DNA of 64,000 nucleotides, from contig NZ_BONV01000018.1 in NCBI RefSeq assembly GCF_016862895.1, forward strand, positions 1 to 64,000, in the 5' to 3' direction. This DNA comes from Planotetraspora kaengkrachanensis (GTDB taxonomy: Bacteria; Actinomycetota; Actinomycetes; Streptosporangiales; Streptosporangiaceae). The notes beneath the pieces are model-generated. The model was given only the letters and a program-made list of their open reading frames with translations, was not told the origin of the DNA and did no database searches. The first letter of the stretch is position 1. The number at the start of each line of letters is the position of its first letter. The position numbers were made by a program, and so were the translations under genes. Positions 55,722 through 64,000 of this stretch are shown here, one piece after another.

Positions 55722-56678
55722 TCAGGCGCCGCCCGGCAGCACGGAGAGCGCACGACCGGCCGCCTCGCGGAGGGCGACGACACTGCGATGGAGGCCGGCT
55801 CGCTCGTCGGGCGTCATGGAGGGCTCGTACATCTGCTGCACCCCGCCGGCCCCCAGAACGCTGACCAGCGAGAGCGTGGTCTCGTACGGCGGGTAGTAGG
55901 CCGCCACCGGCAACACGGCCCGCTCGTCGCGCAACACCGCCTCGGCCAGGAGCGCGGACACGACGCCGATGCCGTACTGGCTGGCCCCGGTCCCTTCGAT
56001 GATCGTGATGTTGGCGTAGCGGATGTCGTCCTCGATCTCCTGCCGCACCTGGTCGACCGGCTCTCCGCATCGGGCCAGCAGGTCGAGGACGGGAGCGCCG
56101 CCCACCGAAGCGGACGACCACAGGAGCACCTCCGAGGTCCCGTGCTCGCCCACCACCATGGCCTGGACGTCTCTGGGCCTGACCCGCAGACGATCGGCGA
56201 GGTGGACGCGGAAGCGCAGGCTGTCGATCAGCGTCCCGGTGGAAAAGACCCGGTCGTGCCCGGCCAGGCGCCGGGTGAGGACGGCCAGTGGGTCGGGCGG
56301 ATCTGTCACCACCATCAGCACCGCCTCCGGCGCCGCGGCGACGACCTGGGGCACGATGTCGGCGTAGACCTCGGCGTTCGCCCCGATCAGCCGCAACCGG
56401 CCCTCAGGGTCGGAGCGGTCGGCGGCGCCTCCGGTCTTCTCGTTCAGGCCGGCCGTGATGATCACCATCGCGGCTCCGGCCAGATCTGTGTAGCCGCCCG
56501 CGCGTACCTCCACTGTCGGGGACAGCGGCGTCGCGTAACGCATGTCGGCCGCCACACCCGCCGCCCGCCGGGAGTCGAGGTCGATCAGAACGATCTCCCG
56601 GCACATCCCGCCCCGCTCGATCAGGGAGAGCGTCGTCGCGGCTCCGACCGCGCCCACCCCCACCACGCCGACCTTCAC
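55722..56678 (-). CDS. Lactate/malate dehydrogenase family protein
   Basis: A 318-residue NAD-dependent 2-hydroxyacid dehydrogenase from GTG 56678. Rossmann GVGAVGAATT, catalytic His in VVGEHGTSEV, substrate Arg region DSLRFRVHLADRL. The loop that discriminates lactate from malate is unusual (AGLNEKTGGAADRSDPEGR) and the usual NPVD appears as DPPDPLA, so the substrate is uncertain. Divergent from the pyruvate-oxidase-like gene, suggesting a lactate to pyruvate to acetate route (inference). Confidence 0.85.
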   Translation of the reverse strand: MKVGVVGVGAVGAATTLSLIERGGMCREIVLIDLDSRRAAGVAADMRYATPLSPTVEVRAGGYTDLAGAAMVIITAGLNEKTGGAADRSDPEGRLRLIGANAEVYADIVPQVVAAAPEAVLMVVTDPPDPLAVLTRRLAGHDRVFSTGTLIDSLRFRVHLADRLRVRPRDVQAMVVGEHGTSEVLLWSSASVGGAPVLDLLARCGEPVDQVRQEIEDDIRYANITIIEGTGASQYGIGVVSALLAEAVLRDERAVLPVAAYYPPYETTLSLVSVLGAGGVQQMYEPSMTPDERAGLHRSVVALREAAGRALSVLPGGA

Positions 56679-56836
56679 ATCCCACCCCCGGATCCCCGAC
56701 ACCATCGGACGTGCCCGGCGAAGGGGAGGCCGGCCGCGGCGGGTCGGCAGATTTTGACCACCTCTGACATGCGGAAACCAGAAAATGGGACACTCGGATG
56801 AGAAAGGCGACAATACGGGAGGCAGGGGGCGCTGCC

Positions 56837-58579
56837 ATGGCCAGACGCACGGTCGCCGACCAGTTCGTGGAGATCCTGCTCGCAGCCGGCGTCCGGCGAA
56901 TGTACGGGGTCGTGGGGGACAGCCTCAACCCCGTCGTGGACGCGGTCCGCCGCCACGACGACATCCAATGGGTACACGTCCGCCACGAGGAGGCCGGCGC
57001 GTTCGCCGCGGGCGCGGAGGCCCAGCTCACCGGACGGCCTGCCGCGTGCGCCGGAAGCTGCGGCCCCGGCAACGTCCATCTGATCAACGGCCTCTACGAC
57101 GCGCACCGCAGCATGGCCCCGGTGATCGCGCTCGCCGCCCAGGTGCCGAGCACCGAGATCGGCACCTCCTACTTCCAGGAGACCACCCCCTGCCTCTACT
57201 TCCGTGAGTGCAGCTACTACTGCGCGACGGTCTCACGCCCCGAGCAGATGCCACGGGTGGCCCAGACCGCGATCCAGGAGGCGATCGGCCGGGACGGCGT
57301 CGCCGTCGTCGTGCTGCCCGGCGACGTGGCCGACCAGCAGGCCACCGCAACCTACCTGGAGCATCCGTACCGTCTCGAACAGCAGCCGACCGCCCGGCCG
57401 TCGGACGCCGTGCTGGAGGAGTTGGCCGAGATGGTCGACCGGGCCAGGCGGATCACCCTGTTCTGCGGCCGCGGCGTCGCCGAGGCCCACGACGACGTGG
57501 TGGCCCTCGCCGCACGGCTCAAGGCCCCCATCGGATTCGCGCTCCGGGGTAAGGACTGGATCGCGTACGACAATCCGTACGAGGTGGGCATGTCGGGGCT
57601 GCTGGGCTACGGCGCCTGCTACGACGCGATGCACGAGTGCGACCTGCTGATCCTGCTGGGCACGGACTTCCCCTACGTGCAGTTCATGCCGTCCGAGCCG
57701 AAGGTCGTGCAGGTCGACGTCCGCAGGGAGCGTCTCGGCCGCCGGTCCAAGCTGGATCTCGGCGTGTGGGGCGACGCGGGGGAGACGGTCCGCGCGCTGC
57801 TTCCGCGGGTCGCGGAGAAGTCCGACTCCTCCTTCCTCGACCGGATGCTCCGCCGCCACGGGGAACTCGTCGGCCGGCTGCGGACGTACGCCGAGGAGGT
57901 GAGCGACCACCGTCCGATCCATCCGGAGCACGTGGCGTCCACACTCGACCGGTTCGCCACCGACGACGCCGTCTTCACCGTCGACACCGGCATGTCCACC
58001 GTCTGGGCCGCCCGCCTGATCAACGCGACCGGACGGCGGCGCCTGCTCGGCTCCTTCGTCCACGGCTCGATGGCGAACGCGCTGCCCCAGGCGATCGGCG
58101 CGCAGGTCGCGTATCCGGATCGGCAGGTCGTCGCCCTGTGCGGGGACGGCGGCTTCGCCATGACGATGGGCGACTTCCTCACCCTGCTGCAGTACGACCT
58201 GCCGGTGAAGGTGGTCATCTTCAACAACGGCTCCCTCGGCATGGTCGCCCTGGAGATGCTCGTCGCCGGCTATCCGCCGTACCAGACCGGGCTCAAGAAC
58301 CCGGACTTCGCCGCCATGGCCCGCGCGGCGGGGGTGCAGGGCATCCGCATCGAGGACCCCGCCGACGTACGGCCGGGCCTGCGTGAGGCGTTGACGACCG
58401 AAGGGCCGGTCCTCGTCGACGTGCTCACCGATCCCAACGCCCTGTCGATGCCGCCCAAGATCAAGGGGGAGCAGGTCAGGGGGTTCGCGCTCGCGATGAC
58501 GAGGCTGGTGCTGGCCGGGGAGGCCGACGAGGTCGTGAACATGGCGCGCAGCAACCTGCGCAACCTTCCCCGGCCCTGA
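56837..58579 (+). CDS. Thiamine-diphosphate enzyme, pyruvate oxidase/dehydrogenase (quinone)-like
   Basis: A 580-residue protein from ATG 56837 (GGGAGG upstream). Three TPP-enzyme domains: the N-terminal PYR domain with the catalytic Glu in HVRHEEAGAFAAG, a central FAD/ADP-binding region, and the PP domain with GDGGFAMTMGDFLTLLQYDL ... FNNGSLG (the GDG ... NN cofactor motif). Length and motif set fit PoxB/pyruvate oxidase rather than acetolactate synthase, since the second active-site region lacks acetolactate-type residues. Divergent from LDH. Confidence 0.88.
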   Translation: MARRTVADQFVEILLAAGVRRMYGVVGDSLNPVVDAVRRHDDIQWVHVRHEEAGAFAAGAEAQLTGRPAACAGSCGPGNVHLINGLYDAHRSMAPVIALAAQVPSTEIGTSYFQETTPCLYFRECSYYCATVSRPEQMPRVAQTAIQEAIGRDGVAVVVLPGDVADQQATATYLEHPYRLEQQPTARPSDAVLEELAEMVDRARRITLFCGRGVAEAHDDVVALAARLKAPIGFALRGKDWIAYDNPYEVGMSGLLGYGACYDAMHECDLLILLGTDFPYVQFMPSEPKVVQVDVRRERLGRRSKLDLGVWGDAGETVRALLPRVAEKSDSSFLDRMLRRHGELVGRLRTYAEEVSDHRPIHPEHVASTLDRFATDDAVFTVDTGMSTVWAARLINATGRRRLLGSFVHGSMANALPQAIGAQVAYPDRQVVALCGDGGFAMTMGDFLTLLQYDLPVKVVIFNNGSLGMVALEMLVAGYPPYQTGLKNPDFAAMARAAGVQGIRIEDPADVRPGLREALTTEGPVLVDVLTDPNALSMPPKIKGEQVRGFALAMTRLVLAGEADEVVNMARSNLRNLPRP

Positions 58580-58636
58580 CCACGGGGCCGTCTCGACCGG
58601 CTGTTCCCGCTGCCGGGGCGCACCCCGGAAGCGGTG

Positions 58637-59581
58637 TCAGCCGAGGCGCGGGGCGATCTCGTCGAGCTCGGCGAGCGCCCGCTCGTCCGGGACCCACGAG
58701 CCGGCGGCGGCGTTCGCCTTGATCTGCTCGGGCTTCGTCGCACCCGCGATCACCGACGCCACCGCGGGCTGGGCGAGGAGGCCGCCGATCGCGACGTCGA
58801 GCAGACTGACGCCCTGTCGCTCGGCGAACGTCTCCAGCGCCTCGACGACGTCGAACCGGGCGTCGGTGAGGTACTCGGGGCGATCGGCCAGGCGGGTGCC
58901 CTCCGGCCTGTTCTGGTCGCGGCGGTACTTGCCGGTGAGCATGCCGTTGGCCAGGGGGAAGTACGGGAGCAGGCCGATGCCGTGATGGACCAGCGCGGGA
59001 CTGAGCTCACGCTCCACGCCGCGGTTCAGGAGGCTGTACTCGTTCTGCGCGCTGATGAAGCGCTCGTGCCCTTCGGTGCGGGCGATCCACTCGGCCTCGG
59101 TCACCTGCCAGCCGGCGAAGTTCGAGGAGCCCACGTATCGCACCTTGCCCTCACGGACCAGGTCGGACAACGTCGAGAGCGTCTCCTCCAGCGGCGTCGA
59201 CAGGTCCGGCCGGTGCAGCTGGTAGAGGTCGATCCAGTCGGTCTGCAGGCGGCGGAGCGACCGCTCGACGGCCTTCCTGATGTACCGCCGGGAGCCCCTG
59301 GCCCCCCAGTCCGGACCGTTGGCGCCGCCGGTGTCCCAACCGAACTTCGTGGCCAGCACCACCTCGTCGCGGCGCCCCTTCAGCACCTCGCCCAGGAGCG
59401 TTTCGGACTCGCCGTAGCTGTCGGCCGTGTCGATGAGGGTGACTCCGACCTCGAACGCGGCGTCTACGACCGCCCTCGTCGCGTCGAGGTCGATCCTGCG
59501 GCCGAAATTGTTGGCGCCGAGCCCGACGGCCGAGACTACGAGCCCCGAGTCCCCAAGCCGCCGGTAGGTCATGTCCGCCAT
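58637..59581 (-). CDS. Aldo/keto reductase
   Basis: A 314-residue AKR from ATG 59581 with GAGAGTG upstream. Catalytic residues Asp and Tyr in LIDTADSYGE, Lys in VVLATKFGWD and His in LYQLHRPD. GEVLKGRRDEVVLATK and FRFDVVEALE-type segments match the AKR11/13-like group of actinomycetes. Divergent from nothing; it is followed on the left by the TPP gene's end (convergent). Confidence 0.92.
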   Translation of the reverse strand: MADMTYRRLGDSGLVVSAVGLGANNFGRRIDLDATRAVVDAAFEVGVTLIDTADSYGESETLLGEVLKGRRDEVVLATKFGWDTGGANGPDWGARGSRRYIRKAVERSLRRLQTDWIDLYQLHRPDLSTPLEETLSTLSDLVREGKVRYVGSSNFAGWQVTEAEWIARTEGHERFISAQNEYSLLNRGVERELSPALVHHGIGLLPYFPLANGMLTGKYRRDQNRPEGTRLADRPEYLTDARFDVVEALETFAERQGVSLLDVAIGGLLAQPAVASVIAGATKPEQIKANAAAGSWVPDERALAELDEIAPRLG

Positions 59582-59618
59582 GTCACTCTCTTTTCTTGAG
59601 TAATCCACACCACATGAG

Positions 59619-60482
59619 TCAGCGTCGTTCACGCCGGACCAATTCCACTACGGCGGCGATGTCGGCCTCGGCCCACCCCAGCTCCGCCGCCTCCTCGTAG
59701 ATCCGTTCGACGAGATGGGCGAGCGGCAGCATGACTCCGTGCTGTTCTGAGACCTCACGGGCGAGCCGTACGTCCTTGGCTCCGAGCCGCGTGGTGAACC
59801 ACCCCTCATGACCGCCGCCGACGATGTCGTCGAGCCGGTTGCGCAGGACGGGCGGCACGGTCGCCCAGGTGAAGAGCTGGTCGCGGATGGCCGCCATGTC
59901 GAAACCCGCGGCCTCCGCGGTGGCGACCACCTCGGACACCAGGACGACGTTCGCCATGAGCAGGTAGTTGTTGAGCAGTTTCAGGGTCACCGCGCATCCG
60001 GGATCTTCGCCGCAGTAGGACGAGGAGGCGAACACGTACCGCCAGATCGGCTCCAGCCGCTCGGCGGTGGCCTGGTCGCCGCCGAGCAGGACCCGGGCGT
60101 TTCCCAGTACGACGTCCAGCGGCCCGCCGAGAATGGGGGCGGCCACGAAGCGGCGCCGCGGCACGAGCTCGCGCAGCGCCCGCGAGGTGCCGGGGGAGAC
60201 CGTGCTGGTGTCGGCTACCAGCAGGTCGTCCTCGTCCTGGGCGGTGTCGACGAGCCGCGCCGCGACGTCGCGGACGGCCCTGTCGTCGGAGAGGGACAAC
60301 AGGACCGCGTCCGCCCCCTGCGCGGCCTCGGCCGGGGAGAACGCCTCAGTGGCCCCGTCCTGCACCACCTGCCCGGCCTGGCCCGGCGTACGGTTCCACA
60401 CGGTGACGGAGAAGTGCTGAGAGAGCAGGCGCTGTGCGAGCGCCCGGCCCATCCGGCCCATACCCAGCACTGCTATCCGCAT
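59619..60482 (-). CDS. NAD(P)-dependent beta-hydroxyacid dehydrogenase (HIBADH/imine reductase-like)
   Basis: A 287-residue protein from ATG 60482 with GGGAAAGGGGG upstream. Rossmann LGMGRMGRALAQRLL, a helical C-terminal domain, and the catalytic Lys/Asn in TLKLLNNYLLMA. ADTSTVSPGTSRAL (substrate loop) fits 3-hydroxyisobutyrate dehydrogenase-type enzymes, which also include imine reductases. Divergent from the double-Nudix gene; 37 nt from the AKR, probably one operon. Confidence 0.9.
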   Translation of the reverse strand: MRIAVLGMGRMGRALAQRLLSQHFSVTVWNRTPGQAGQVVQDGATEAFSPAEAAQGADAVLLSLSDDRAVRDVAARLVDTAQDEDDLLVADTSTVSPGTSRALRELVPRRRFVAAPILGGPLDVVLGNARVLLGGDQATAERLEPIWRYVFASSSYCGEDPGCAVTLKLLNNYLLMANVVLVSEVVATAEAAGFDMAAIRDQLFTWATVPPVLRNRLDDIVGGGHEGWFTTRLGAKDVRLAREVSEQHGVMLPLAHLVERIYEEAAELGWAEADIAAVVELVRRERR

Positions 60483-60561
60483 ATGTGACCCCCTTTCCCA
60501 ATTGTCGCTTTCCCTGCATCCAGGCGGACGGCAGGGTTGGACGTGCAGGAGGATGAGGCCC

Positions 60562-61899
60562 ATGCGACCTCTGCGGCACAGCGTCCGAGCGATCCTCTTC
60601 GACGGCGACGAGATCGTCCTCTTCAAGCGGATCCGCCCGGGGCGAGCGCCGTACTGGATCACGCCCGGCGGTGGAGTCGAGCCGTCCGACGCCACTTTGG
60701 AGGCGACCCTCCGTCGCGAGCTCGACGAGGAGCTCGGCGCGACGGCCGGGCCTGCGCTGCGCGTGTTCACGATCGTCGAGCAGGACAGGCTGACGACGGT
60801 GTACGCCTGCCGGCTCGTGCACATGGACCTCAGCCGGCGCAGCGGACCCGAGTTCCTCGATCCCGAGAAGGGCGTCCACGAGATCGTCCGGGTCCGTCCG
60901 GAGAAGATGCGGGGGCTCGATCTGATCCCGCCTGAGCTGGCGGACTTCATCGCCGACGGCGCCGCGACGCTGCCCGCGCTCCTGGCCGCCGCCGAGGCCC
61001 CCGGCAGGTACCGGCCGATCGTGGACGTCCACCTTCTGCTCTTCGACGAGGAGGGACGGGTGCTGCTCGGCCGCCGGCAGGGCACGGGATACGCCGACGG
61101 CGAATGGCAGGTGATGCCGTCGGGACACCTCGAGGAGGATGAGTCGATCATCGGCGCGGCCGCCCGGGAGGCGGCGGAGGAGCTCGGGATCGAGGTGTCG
61201 GGCCTGACCGTCGCCCATGTGGTGCATCACCGCAATCCCGGCGGGACGGCCCGGGTCGGAATGTTCCTGACGGCCCGTACGGTGCACGGCACCCCGACGA
61301 ACGCCGAGCCGCACAAGTGCGCGGAGCTCGCCTGGTTCCCGGTCGGCGACCTGCCGGAACGGACGGTCCCCTATGCGCGGGCCGGCATCGAGGCCGTCCG
61401 CGACTCGATCGGCTTCTCCCTGCACGGCTGGGAGCTCCCGACCATTCCGCAGCTCGAGGCCGAGGCCGTCCGAGCCGGCTTCGAGGAGCTGACCGTTTCC
61501 GTCATCGCGCATCGCGACGGTGACGTGCTCGTGGTGTCCGACGAGGAGACCGACCGGCTTCCGTCCATGGTCGCTCGGCACGGCCTGTGGGCGGCCGTTC
61601 ACCGCCTGACGGGGTCCGATCAGGTGCGGTTCGTCGGCGCTGACGACTACGTCTCGGTCGACGGCAGGCCCGGACGGCGGTTCGTCTTCGCCGCCGCGCT
61701 GCCCGCCGGCACCTCTGCACTCGACTTCGCCACGGTTTCACGTGAATCAACGGCATCTCCAGTCACAGAGGCACCATCCGCGAGCGCGGGTTCCGAACCT
61801 CCGGCTCGGCAGCGTCTGCTGCCCGCGCGAGCCGTCGACGCGAGCCGGCTGCCGCACGCCGAGCGCGCGTTGATCGCTCGATGGCTTGGCGAGGAGTGA
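60562..61899 (+). CDS. Double Nudix-hydrolase protein with C-terminal extension
   Basis: A 445-residue protein; ATG 60562 has CAGGAGG at good spacing, 60553 is too close. First Nudix-like domain about residues 5-130 with GGGVEPSDATLEATLRRE (Nudix box with one extra residue), second about 150-285 with a perfect GHLEEDESIIGAAAREAAEE box. The second is clearly catalytic, the first degenerate. A third region (about 300-445) resembles neither. Nudix enzymes clean up or hydrolyse nucleoside diphosphate derivatives. Confidence 0.88.
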   Translation: MRPLRHSVRAILFDGDEIVLFKRIRPGRAPYWITPGGGVEPSDATLEATLRRELDEELGATAGPALRVFTIVEQDRLTTVYACRLVHMDLSRRSGPEFLDPEKGVHEIVRVRPEKMRGLDLIPPELADFIADGAATLPALLAAAEAPGRYRPIVDVHLLLFDEEGRVLLGRRQGTGYADGEWQVMPSGHLEEDESIIGAAAREAAEELGIEVSGLTVAHVVHHRNPGGTARVGMFLTARTVHGTPTNAEPHKCAELAWFPVGDLPERTVPYARAGIEAVRDSIGFSLHGWELPTIPQLEAEAVRAGFEELTVSVIAHRDGDVLVVSDEETDRLPSMVARHGLWAAVHRLTGSDQVRFVGADDYVSVDGRPGRRFVFAAALPAGTSALDFATVSRESTASPVTEAPSASAGSEPPARQRLLPARAVDASRLPHAERALIARWLGEE

Positions 61900-61904
61900 C
61901 GAAG

Positions 61905-61967
61905 GTGGAACTGATCGCCCAGGGAAGGACCGCGGACGTCTACGCCCTCGACGACTCGCGCGTCTGA
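61905..61967 (+). pseudogene. 5' stub of a phosphotransferase-like gene
   Basis: GTG 61905, with GAGGAG upstream, opens 20 codons, VELIAQGRTADVYALDDSRV, then TGA. This resembles the first strands of APH/kinase-fold proteins (LIAxGRxADVY), where the frame would normally continue for about 250 residues. The sequence after it (to 62123) gives no convincing continuation, so it is probably a truncated stub. Short, so tentative. Confidence 0.4.
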
Positions 61968-62123
61968 CCCGCACATCACCGGGACGGAAGCGCAGAGGCT
62001 GCGGGCCATGGGGCCGCCGGTCCCGCCCGGCGGCCCTCCGGCCGCGGCCTGACCGGATCAGTGTGGAAAGCCGAGCACGACCGCATGCCGCCAGATCAGA
62101 GCGCGAAACGGCACGCGATCGCT

Positions 62124-62942
62124 TCAGGGCGCGAGGACGCGCGCGACCGCTTCCCGCAGTGACATCGCGGGACGGCCGAGCACCCGCGAAAGATCCTCCG
62201 TCCGGGTCTCCAGCGCACCGGCCCGGACCTGCGCGTGGAGCCAGGCGAGCGGGCCCGCGACGGCGTCCGGGGCCTCCCGGTAGGCGACGGCGGTGCCGGA
62301 CACCTCGGTCAGGGTCGCGGCGAGTTGCGGGTGAGTCCACAACGGCCCGGTGAGGTCATAGGCGCGCCCCACGTGGCCGTCCTCCGTGAGCACGTTCGCG
62401 GCCGCCTCCGCCAGATCGGCGCGGAACGCGGTGTTGATTCCGCGGCCTCCGGTGGCGCCCGTCAGCTCTCCCGCCGCCACGGCGGCCCGCAGTCCCTCGT
62501 TGATGAACGCCTCGCCGTAGAACGGGTTCCGCAACAGCGTGTACGGCAGGCCGCTGTCCACGATCGCTCTCTCGGTGGCGTGGTGCGCCTCGGCGACGCC
62601 GGAATCGCTTGTGTCCGCGCCGAGGACGCTGGTGTAGGCGATCGCGCCCACGCCGGCGTCGCCGGCCGCCTTCACGGCGGCGAGATGCTGGGGGACACGG
62701 CGGGCCGGGTCCAGCTCAGGTGAGGAGATCAGCAACAGCCGATCGGCCCCCTCGAAGGCGTCCCGCAGGCTCGCCAGGTCGTCGTAGTCGCCGCGTCGCA
62801 CCAGGATGCCGCGATCTGCCAGATCCGACGCACGACCGGGATCACGGACCGCCGCGACGATCCGGCCGGGGGAGACGCGAGCGAGAAGATGGCCGACGAC
62901 CAGCCGGCCGAGTGCGCCCGAGGCCGCGGACACAACGATCAT
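62124..62942 (-). CDS. NmrA/QorB-like NAD(P)-binding protein
   Basis: A 272-residue Rossmann-fold protein from ATG 62942. Cofactor loop VSAASGALGRLVV, strand AVRDPGRASDL, and a C-terminal part typical of the atypical SDR group (NmrA, QorB). No YxxxK motif in the usual place; members are quinone reductases or redox sensors. Transcribed away from the truncated stub on the other strand. Confidence 0.87.
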   Translation of the reverse strand: MIVVSAASGALGRLVVGHLLARVSPGRIVAAVRDPGRASDLADRGILVRRGDYDDLASLRDAFEGADRLLLISSPELDPARRVPQHLAAVKAAGDAGVGAIAYTSVLGADTSDSGVAEAHHATERAIVDSGLPYTLLRNPFYGEAFINEGLRAAVAAGELTGATGGRGINTAFRADLAEAAANVLTEDGHVGRAYDLTGPLWTHPQLAATLTEVSGTAVAYREAPDAVAGPLAWLHAQVRAGALETRTEDLSRVLGRPAMSLREAVARVLAP

Positions 62943-63247
62943 GGAGTCGTTCACGCGGCTCACCGTCGTACCGGCGAGGGGCCCGCGTCAACCGGATTTA
63001 CGCCGCCCACGTGCGCCTGGAATTCTCGTGCACCGATCCCTGCGTTTCCGCCAGAGGGGTTCTGAATATTTCCCCGAACGGTTGATCCGCGGACGAGCGC
63101 CATGGACAAAGAACGGGTAATCATCTGCGCCGCAGACCATTCGGCGGGGGACCGGCGCCCGATCGGAGGGTATGCAGGAGCACGTTACCCATGTCCACGC
63201 CGACAAGGCGACCACCAGCGAATGACGTGAGAGGCAGGTGCGCGACA

Positions 63248-63610
63248 ATGCGTCGTCATCGTGCGGGAAGTTCATCCGCCGGCGTGGTCGTCGCCGCACG
63301 GCTGTTGGCACTGACCACGGCCGCCCTCACGCTTTCCGGATTCGTCGCCACGCCACAGGCGAGCGCGAACGGAGGAAAGGCCCGCCAGGGGTCACGGGTG
63401 TCCTTCTTCCCGAACGAACACGGCCCGGTCTGGAACCACAACCACGGACGGCACAACCAGAACGCACCGGCCATCAACAGCCCGACCACCGTCACCGGCG
63501 TGCAGCAGGTATCGAGCGTCAGCGAGAACACCAACACCCAGTCCGGCTTCTGCAAGGCGGGGACCAAGTTCTGCAAGATCTCCCAGAAGCTCTTCTTCCG
63601 CCGCCGATGA
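63248..63610 (+). CDS. Small secreted protein, Ser/Asn-rich, four cysteines region
   Basis: A 120-residue protein from ATG 63248 (GAGGCAGG upstream). A signal peptide of about 38 residues (ending TPQASA) is followed by a basic, Gly/Lys/Asn-rich mature part with NSPTTVTGVQQVSS and two cysteines in FCKAGTKFCKISQ near the end. The spacing of the Cys pair and repeat of FCK suggest a disulfide-linked hairpin. I do not recognise a family. The 62964-63247 stretch upstream shows nothing else. Confidence 0.68.
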   Translation: MRRHRAGSSSAGVVVAARLLALTTAALTLSGFVATPQASANGGKARQGSRVSFFPNEHGPVWNHNHGRHNQNAPAINSPTTVTGVQQVSSVSENTNTQSGFCKAGTKFCKISQKLFFRRR

Positions 63611-63757
63611 AGGCGCCCATCGGGCTGGGACCGCATTCACCGGAGTGAATTGAATTTCCTGTCATTCTGCCGGCAATAATGCGGTAATAACGCGCGCATC
63701 CATCGCTGGAAACACGAGCGATCGCACGCCGCCACGTATGCTGACGACGGCTCCGGA

Positions 63758-63775
63758 CGGCAGGAATTCCTGCCG
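63758..63775. promoter_or_regulatory. Perfect 18-bp palindrome before the last gene
   Basis: cggcaggaattcctgccg is a perfect palindrome 27 bp before the start of the last (partial) secreted protein. It may be an operator or part of a promoter region. Confidence 0.6.
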
Positions 63776-63802
63776 GGACTCGGTCGATTCAGCGGGGGGA
63801 CG

Positions 63803-64000
63803 ATGATTTGCCAGCGGTACGGAAGGGCGTTCGGAAGAAAGACCGCCGCCGCGTACGTCGTCGCGGGTGTATCCGCCTCGGCTGTATTCATCGGCGCCAC
63901 GGCGCCTTTTCCCGCGATCGCGGCGGCCAAAGACCCCCGGCCGGCGCAGAAGACACAGGACCCCGGCCCCGAGGTCATGTCCGCCAAGAGTGCGAACGAA
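63803..64000 (+). CDS. Secreted protein, cut by the window end
   Basis: ATG 63803 with a GGGGGGA ribosome site opens a frame that is still open at 64000 (66 codons visible). A signal peptide (about residues 13-42, AYVVAGVSASAVFIGATAPF) is followed by a Pro/Lys/Gln-rich start of the mature protein. Function unknown; neighbour of another small secreted protein. Confidence 0.75.
   Translation, partial: MICQRYGRAFGRKTAAAYVVAGVSASAVFIGATAPFPAIAAAKDPRPAQKTQDPGPEVMSAKSANE

Overview
The window is high-GC DNA with dense, mostly non-overlapping genes, many GTG starts and frequent 4-nt stop/start overlaps. The protein families point to an actinomycete of the Streptosporangium/Nonomuraea/Actinomadura kind: Scr1-type XRE regulator with DUF397, a DLW-39 protein, ECF42-type sigma factor with YciI, several RsbW-like ATPases, PadR/MarR/WYL regulators and NarL-type two-component systems. 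The genus is an inference from gene content. No rRNA, complete transposon, CRISPR array or origin was seen.

Layout. 0.2-4.1 kb: a MarR regulator, an SPFH/ribbon-helix-helix/GPP34 operon behind a strong palindrome, an SDR and a membrane protein. 4.1-9.5 kb: a divergent SDR/TetR pair around an 18-bp-arm inverted repeat, then an ABC-2 exporter followed by a histidine kinase/response regulator pair. 9.5-18.7 kb: GNAT, WYL, TraR/DksA-like, a PadR/hydrolase divergent pair, a second two-component system, a small gene carrying the same PadR-type operator, and an aldo-keto reductase with an XRE-MmyB regulator. 19-33.6 kb: a secreted RCC1 propeller, a membrane-anchored WD40 propeller, a VOC/AraC pair, an RsbW-like ATPase with a coupled small protein, a monooxygenase/XRE pair, a membrane/winged-helix pair with two operators, an SRPBCC/YciI/ECF42 operon, a MarR gene, a secreted carboxylesterase and a TRIC-like channel.

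34.7-38 kb is an arsenic locus: a fused ArsM methyltransferase/GNAT protein, two ArsR repressors, ArsI and a 51-residue protein. A deletion has joined an aquaporin start out of frame to an arsenate reductase end, so arsenate reduction and efflux from this locus look lost while methylation and C-As lyase functions look intact.

38-49.5 kb is accessory DNA piled up beside an intact tRNA-Ala(TGC). Two 42-nt copies of the tRNA 3' part, three copies of an integrase-arm-like repeat, two tyrosine-recombinase relics and a truncated transporter mark at least two tandem integration events. Cargo includes a VapBC-type toxin-antitoxin pair, a YVTN propeller and the truncated relic of another, a second RCC1 propeller paralogous to the first (leader and terminator included), a YdeI-like protein, and a two-component system whose response regulator now reads into integrase sequence.

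49.6-64 kb: an HAD hydrolase, DLW-39, a WhiJ-like set (ATPase, Scr1-XRE, DUF397, ATPase), a GH15 enzyme, a lactate dehydrogenase-like gene divergent from a pyruvate oxidase-like gene, an aldo-keto reductase, a beta-hydroxyacid dehydrogenase, a double Nudix protein, an NmrA-like protein and two small secreted proteins, the last cut by the window end.

The strongest candidates for something unusual are the tRNA-Ala island pile-up with its regulator/integrase fusion, the group of exported seven-bladed propellers of three sequence families, the broken arsenic operon with the ArsM-GNAT fusion, and the SPFH-RHH-GPP34 operon.
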